The notes beneath the pieces were generated by a model. That model was not told the DNA's origin. It ran no database searches and worked only from the letters and a program-made list of their open reading frames with translations. Below, piece by piece: positions 60,230-64,000 of a stretch of 64,000 nucleotides of DNA (its first letter is position 1; each line of letters begins with the position of its first letter). This stretch comes from Modestobacter muralis (GTDB lineage Bacteria; Actinomycetota; Actinomycetes; Mycobacteriales; Geodermatophilaceae). The translations under genes were made by a program, and so were the position numbers. The DNA is taken from NCBI RefSeq assembly GCF_010682105.1, contig NZ_JAAGWH010000039.1:1-64000 (forward strand), written 5' to 3'.

Positions 60230-61120
60230 GTGCGTGCGGCGGCCATGGCACCGGCGATGCTCGGCAGCCTGGGGCTCGTCGTCGTCGCGACCGGTGGGCT
60301 GGGCGCGTGGGCACTGCCGGCCCTACTGATCTGGGTCGGTTGTGGAGCGATCGCGCTCACCCGGGGCGGGGAGCGGGTCGCCGTGTGGGTGGCGTTCGGT
60401 TCCGCAGGCCGAGCCCGGCGCAGGCAGCGGTGTTCGATCCGCTCTGGTCTACAGCCCGGACGTCGGCCGGGACCCTCGCGGACGACGTCGAGCTGTACGT
60501 GCAGCGGAGCCTGCAGCTCAACGCCTACGCCGCCGGAGGGCGCAGCATCGCCGTCACCAGCCGGGTGCTGGACGAGCACAGGGCCGGTCGCGTGTCAGAC
60601 GGTCAGGTGGTGGCTGTTCTTGTCCATGAGCTGGGCCATCACGCCACCGGTGCAACCCGGCCGGTGCTCCTCGCGATGTGGTGGTCCGCGCCGTGGCGCG
60701 CGTCAGCGAGACTGCTGACTGGTCTGGGGAGTGCCCTGGCCGGTCGTCGGGCCCGTCAAGGTCCCGGGTTCGAGAGCGTCTGTGTGGCCGTCATCGCCGT
60801 CGCGCAAGCAGCACTCCAGGGGCGCTGGCTGGCTGGGGGAGTGGTTGGGGCCGTCGCGGTGTACGCGGTGATCTGCCCGCTGGCCGACGCGTGGACCTGC
60901 CGGCGTGCTGAGTTCGCTGCTGATCGGTTCGCTGCCGACCATGGCGGGGCGCACGAGCTGGCCAGTGCTCCGCGTACTGCATGGTCCGTCGAGCACCGTC
61001 TCCGGCTGGTCGCGACGGCTGCTGGCAACACGCCAGACAGCCGACGAACGGATTACTGCTCTCGGGATGGTCGCCAGCGGCGGTCGCGGGTCGGTTCTCC
61101 GGCCCGGGCGCTGTTTCCCG
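60230..61120 (+). pseudogene. frameshifted M48-type zinc metallopeptidase
   Basis: The N-terminal part begins GTG at 60230 with two membrane spans (LGSLGLVVVATGGLGAWALP, then GERVAVWVAFG). A one-base shift near 60395-60405 is needed to join FRRPSPAQAAVFDPLW and the zinc motif HELGHH (Glu-flanked histidines). Spans and a third acidic segment (AEFAADRFAADHGG, a likely zinc ligand) follow. A second shift near 60975 continues into STVSGWSRRLLATRQTADERITAL. Either a broken membrane protease or sequencing errors in one gene. Confidence 0.6.
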
Positions 61121-61305
61121 TCCTCCGGCAGGCCGTTGGAGCTGTTCCTCGCCGAGTGGAGCTCGCTCGGCGTCACTCGGCCTGGGAGACGATGGCGGGA
61201 GCAGCAGGGTCGTTCGGCGGCACCACATTGGCGGCCGACGCCCAGAACGACGCGTGTAGGTGCTGTTCAGGTGACATGCCGGTAGGTCGTCAGCAACGCT
61301 CATTC

Positions 61306-61329
61306 TGACCACCATTTTGACCACCATTT
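61306..61329. repeat. two direct 12-bp repeats
   Basis: TGACCACCATTT occurs twice in tandem (61306-61317, 61318-61329). Its TGACCACC core is nearly complementary to GGTGGTTCA in the repeats that follow at 61342-61361, so the four copies form an inverted set, like integrase arm sites. Confidence 0.7.
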
Positions 61330-61341
61330 GTGTCTGTGCGA

Positions 61342-61361
61342 GGTGGTTCACGGTGGTTCAC
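61342..61361. repeat. two direct 10-bp repeats in opposite orientation
   Basis: GGTGGTTCAC occurs twice in tandem (61342-61351, 61352-61361), opposite in sense to the TGACCACC copies just before. It lies 70 bases from the tRNA-Pro half. Confidence 0.7.
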
Positions 61362-61430
61362 GGGAGTACGGCCAAGGCGCTGACCTGCGGAGACGTACTT
61401 CGGTGAACTGCCCTGAACCTGCCGCCGACG

Positions 61431-61474
61431 ACTGGGGGTCAAGGGGTCGCAGGTTCAAATCCTGTCAGCCCGAC
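61431..61474 (+). other. 3' half of tRNA-Pro(GGG): probable attachment site (attR)
   Basis: From the anticodon loop (CTGGGGG, anticodon GGG) through the variable region, the T-arm GCAGGTTCAAATCCTGTC and the acceptor strand AGCCCGAC, this is a tRNA-Pro 3' half. The preceding bases do not fold as D-arm or acceptor 5' strand, so the gene is incomplete. Site-specific elements that integrate in tRNA genes leave just this duplicate at their far end. The element would lie to the left; the intact tRNA and integrase would be outside the window. Confidence 0.65.
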
Positions 61475-62412
61475 AGAAGAAGTTGCAGGTCAGAGGCGGG
61501 TCGTCCGATACGGGCGGCCTGCCTCTTGCTTCGAGCCAGCAACTCGACGCCTCCACCGTCTGAACGGAGAGACCGCGGCAGCGGTTCGCCCATGTCGGGC
61601 GCTGGCCCCAGGGCAGATCCTCGGAGGCGTCGGGCAGCATCCCGCGACATGACCGTCCCGGGACTGTGGCCGCGCAGTGAAACCCCGATCACCGCGCTGT
61701 TCACGCGCGCTACGGGATCCACCGCAAGGCGCACGATGTCCTGCAGCGGCCGAGCGAGAGGCCGGCGTCGCGGCGCGGCGCCGTGCACTACAGCCCGGCA
61801 AGAGCTGGAGGCCGCGGTCGTGCTGGCCATCTAGGACGCGAGTGCGCCCGCAGATCAGTGAGCGGGTGCCGGGACTGAGCGCACGCCGTCGGACTGGGCC
61901 CGGGCGCGGGACGAGTTCGAGGCCGCCGGACACTCGCCCGACGCGGCGCAGAGGCTGGCCGCGGACCACGTGGCATCCGAGGCGCATGACGCCGCCGCCG
62001 GCGGCACCATGAACGCGCTCGTGCGCCACCCCGACGACCTGGCCCACCAGGTCGTCGCCCGCATCCGTGCCAACGGTGAGCGCGACGCGACCAGGCGCCG
62101 GGCCGATCTGAGCCAGGCGCTGTCCGGCGGTGATGACCACGAAGCGGTCGAGGACCGGCTGCTGGCCGACGTGTCTGCCCGGCGGCCAGCCCGGGAAGCC
62201 GTCACCATCTCACGTCCCGAGCGCCCAGGGCGCGTGAGGAGCGCGGTGCCGGCTCCCCGGTACGGCAGGGAGGCCTCGGCCGCTGATCGCGGACTGACGA
62301 GGACGGGCGCCTTCCTCGAGGGGGTCGACGTCGGCTCGGTGAGTTGCAGGGCCGGAGGAGTTCAGCCCTTCCACGATCAGGACGACGGCACCGTCAGGGT
62401 CGGTCGGTGGGT
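61475..62412. other. 940-base interval with one coding-like fragment
   Basis: On the plus strand, 61861-62240 reads DWARARDEFEAAGHSPDAA, MNALVRHPDDLAHQVVARIR and DRLLADVSARRPA: helical, charged and protein-like, but the frame opens only after a TGA with no start before 61967. I suspect the C-terminal relic of a mobilisation or conserved hypothetical protein; the family is not recognised. Confidence 0.4.
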
Positions 62413-62883
62413 TCAGGGCGCAGTCGTACGTTCCGAGGACTGGGCGAGGGCGGGTACCCAGCGCGCGGCCGCTTCGAGGGCGTCCGTGAGGGTGTCGTTG
62501 AAGGCGATCGCTGCACCGGGAGCGTGCTGACGGACCGCGTTGACGATCTGTTCGAACACCGGAAGGGGAACTGCGCCGACGCGCAGGCCCCGACCGACCA
62601 CGACGCACGTCCAGTCGACCTCGGCCAGCTTGGTCGCGAGCAGTTCCTCGAGGTCGTCGTCCGGCCCGAACAGCCACGTCTCCAGCACGCCGGGCGGAAA
62701 CCGCCCCGCCCCGGCTGAGAGCGTCGCAGCCAGCTCGTCGGCGTCCCACGGGCCGGGGAAGCGATGCGGGTCGATGCCGATCCACAGGACGCTGAGGCGT
62801 TGGCCGGGTGTCGCGGCGGATGTGACCGTCGCGGGTCGGGGCGGTTGAGCGCTCATGTGGAGATCTGTGTCGGATGCGTTCAT
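62413..62883 (-). CDS. conserved-looking hypothetical protein
   Basis: 156 residues with alternating strands and helices (RLSVLWIGIDPHRF, LETWLFGPDDDLEELLATKLAEVDW quoted in part, CVVVGRGLRVG, IVNAVRQHAPGAAIAFND, LEAAARW), a Rossmann-like or receiver-like compact fold with a 26-residue disordered leader. It lies nine bases after the MBL hydrolase on the same strand, so is probably co-transcribed. The start is ATG at 62883, or 62856. Confidence 0.7.
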   Translation of the reverse strand: MNASDTDLHMSAQPPRPATVTSAATPGQRLSVLWIGIDPHRFPGPWDADELAATLSAGAGRFPPGVLETWLFGPDDDLEELLATKLAEVDWTCVVVGRGLRVGAVPLPVFEQIVNAVRQHAPGAAIAFNDTLTDALEAAARWVPALAQSSERTTAP

Positions 62884-62892
62884 CGTGGACGT

Positions 62893-63549
62893 CTAGTCGC
62901 GCAGGCCGGCAGCGAAGGACTTGATCGAGCGGATCTCGACCTTCCCGTTGTGTGCCACGTAGAGGGTGGTTGCGCGTGCCGCGATGGCCTTGATGCTCGC
63001 GGTGCTGCTGGCCGCGTCGTCGATGAACATCGGTCCCTGCGCGTGGTGGGTGATCGCCTTCTCGGTGAGGGCGTCACCGGCGAAGACGGTGCCGTCGTCG
63101 AGGACGATGCTCTGTGAGCCGGGGGTGTGGCCGGGAGTCCAGAAGGTCTTCCCGAAGCCCCCGTAGCGGGTGAGGTCCTCCTCGTCGCCGAACTCGAGGT
63201 CGGGAGTGACGGGGCGCTGTTCCTTCTTGTTGATGAAGGTGGCCAGGAGTCGAGCGAAGAGCCGTGTCGGAACGAGCTGCAGCCGTCCCCCGGCTCGGAG
63301 GGCCTCCGCATCCTTCTCGTGGATCGCGACGCGCGCGCCGGTCGCGGCACGAATCGCGTCGGCTGCACCGACGTGGTCGTAGTGGAAGTGGGTCAGCACG
63401 ATCAGACCCAGCTCGGCGTCGAGGTCCCGCAACGTCGCCAGGACCTTGGGGGTGAGGCCGGGTTCACCGGCGTCGACCAGCATCGCCCGCTTCCCCTCGA
63501 CGACGAGGTAGGAGGTGGAGACACCGCTGCGGAGGGGATGGATTTCCAT
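62893..63549 (-). CDS. MBL-fold metallo-hydrolase
   Basis: 218-aa metallo-beta-lactamase-fold hydrolase. The metal motif is THFHYDHVGAAD, with further ligands in TPGHTPGS and FAGDALTE. Substrate classes range from hydroxyacyl-glutathione to lactones. ATG at 63549; the promoter region contains a TetR-type palindrome at 63613-63624, so it is probably controlled by the divergent TetR gene. Confidence 0.88.
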   Translation of the reverse strand: MEIHPLRSGVSTSYLVVEGKRAMLVDAGEPGLTPKVLATLRDLDAELGLIVLTHFHYDHVGAADAIRAATGARVAIHEKDAEALRAGGRLQLVPTRLFARLLATFINKKEQRPVTPDLEFGDEEDLTRYGGFGKTFWTPGHTPGSQSIVLDDGTVFAGDALTEKAITHHAQGPMFIDDAASSTASIKAIAARATTLYVAHNGKVEIRSIKSFAAGLRD

Positions 63550-63612
63550 GGTCTTGTCCTGTTCGGAGGTCGCTTCGCGCGAGTGCGACGTTGAGTCCTT
63601 CTATGTGTGTCC

Positions 63613-63624
63613 TTACAGCCGTAA
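63613..63624. promoter_or_regulatory. TetR-type operator candidate (MBL side)
   Basis: TTACAGCCGTAA, palindromic TTAC/GTAA arms, 64 bases before the MBL hydrolase start. It is matched by ATACAGTCGTAA at 63793-63804; ten of twelve bases agree. Confidence 0.5.
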
Positions 63625-63792
63625 CCCTGACAGTGCACGACCTTGTCGTCAAGCACTGGGTCCATGGGTGACTCAGGAGTGCTGACTGTGGCGTGGCTGG
63701 GGGGCCCGGTGGAGGGGGTGCCGGACAGAGGACGCGGATGCCGGCAGCACTGGTTGCCTCGAGGGGGTCCCTGCCAACCGGGCGGCGTGAGA

Positions 63793-63804
63793 ATACAGTC
63801 GTAA
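63793..63804. promoter_or_regulatory. TetR-type operator candidate (tetR side)
   Basis: ATACAGTCGTAA, with TAC/GTA arms, directly before the tetR start at 63808. It shares TACAGYCGTAA with the site at 63613-63624. Position over the start suggests autorepression. Confidence 0.5.
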
Positions 63805-63807
63805 GGC

Positions 63808-64000
63808 ATGAGTACCGAGGTGGAGCGACGCAGCAAGAACCCGAGGGGAGCCGGCGGGCGTCTTCGCGACGAGATCGTGGCGGCTGCGCGGGAGATGCTC
63901 GTCGAGCAGGGGCACGAGACGGCCATCACGCTGCGCGGTGTGGCTCGGCGGATCGGGATCGCTGCCCCGTCGATCTACACGCACTTCTCGACGCCGGAAG
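63808..64000 (+). CDS. TetR-family transcriptional regulator (3' end outside window)
   Basis: The first 64 residues: a basic leader, then a helix-turn-helix (LRDEIVAAAREMLVEQG, ITLRGVARRIGIAAPSIYTHF), typical of TetR DNA-binding domains. The ligand domain lies beyond the window. ATG at 63808, divergent from the MBL hydrolase and very close to an operator-like palindrome. Confidence 0.9.
   Translation, partial: MSTEVERRSKNPRGAGGRLRDEIVAAAREMLVEQGHETAITLRGVARRIGIAAPSIYTHFSTPE

Noticed and set aside
61380-61474. A complete tRNA gene
   Set aside because: Bases before 61431 cannot form the acceptor 5' strand or D-arm; only the 3' half is present.
1-64000. CRISPR array, rRNA or riboswitch
   Set aside because: No regularly spaced repeats, rRNA landmarks or recognised aptamer cores were seen.

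Overview
This window is very GC-rich, densely coding DNA with many GTG, TTG and probably CTG starts and 4-base start/stop overlaps. That, a short-chain dehydrogenase of the mycofactocin-coupled type, IclR/TetR/LysR regulators and a relic of dop (Pup-proteasome pathway) point to a soil actinomycete. I cannot name the genus. Most of the window is an aromatic and organic-acid catabolic region; the last quarter is a decaying, mobile-looking border.

Layout. 1-5749: a meta-cleavage module (C-C hydrolase, LigB/LigA-type extradiol dioxygenase, a ferredoxin-hydratase fusion, SDR, acylating acetaldehyde dehydrogenase, 4-hydroxy-2-oxovalerate aldolase). 6192-10294: a protocatechuate/gallate-type lower module (zinc alcohol dehydrogenase, LigK-like aldolase, LigJ-like hydratase, 4,5-dihydroxyphthalate decarboxylase-like protein, one broken gene). 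10348-16829: ferredoxin reductase and MFS transporter on the minus strand, then P450, aldehyde dehydrogenase and SDR on the plus strand. 16948-21747: a 3-hydroxybenzoate 4-monooxygenase-like flavoprotein (minus), an ABM-type membrane protein, an orphan TctC-type binding protein and a GNAT acetyltransferase. 21744-28343: a complete Rieske dioxygenase operon (alpha, beta, unknown 127-aa protein, diol dehydrogenase, ferredoxin, reductase) followed by an IclR regulator and a DMT transporter. 28471-38066: deacetylase and isochorismatase-family hydrolases, then HyuA/HyuB with an acetone-carboxylase-gamma-like protein, SDR and aldehyde dehydrogenase. 38255-42909: a full branched-chain-type ABC importer. 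45690-50625: TctA/TctB, class II aldolase and a gentisate-dioxygenase-like double cupin. 50686-52881: a two-ring CDC48/p97-type AAA ATPase.

The modules fit one logic: uptake (ABC, TctABC, MFS, DMT), activation by P450, flavin or Rieske oxygenases, dehydrogenation by SDRs, extradiol ring cleavage, and lower pathways to pyruvate, acetyl-CoA and oxaloacetate. Palindromes shared between promoters suggest at least two local regulons, one of the FadR/GntR type and one of the IclR type.

From about 43 kb onward there are many gene relics: two pieces of YeiH-family genes, a dop fragment, an IS3 remnant, a 3-hydroxyisobutyrate-dehydrogenase relic broken by a 16-bp tandem duplication, an IS21 istB tail and a frameshifted M48-type protease. 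At 61431-61474 lies the 3' half of a tRNA-Pro(GGG) gene with no 5' half, next to paired direct and inverted short repeats. This looks like the right attachment site of an integrative element that lies to its left. Beyond it are a small conserved-looking protein, an MBL hydrolase and a divergent, truncated TetR regulator.
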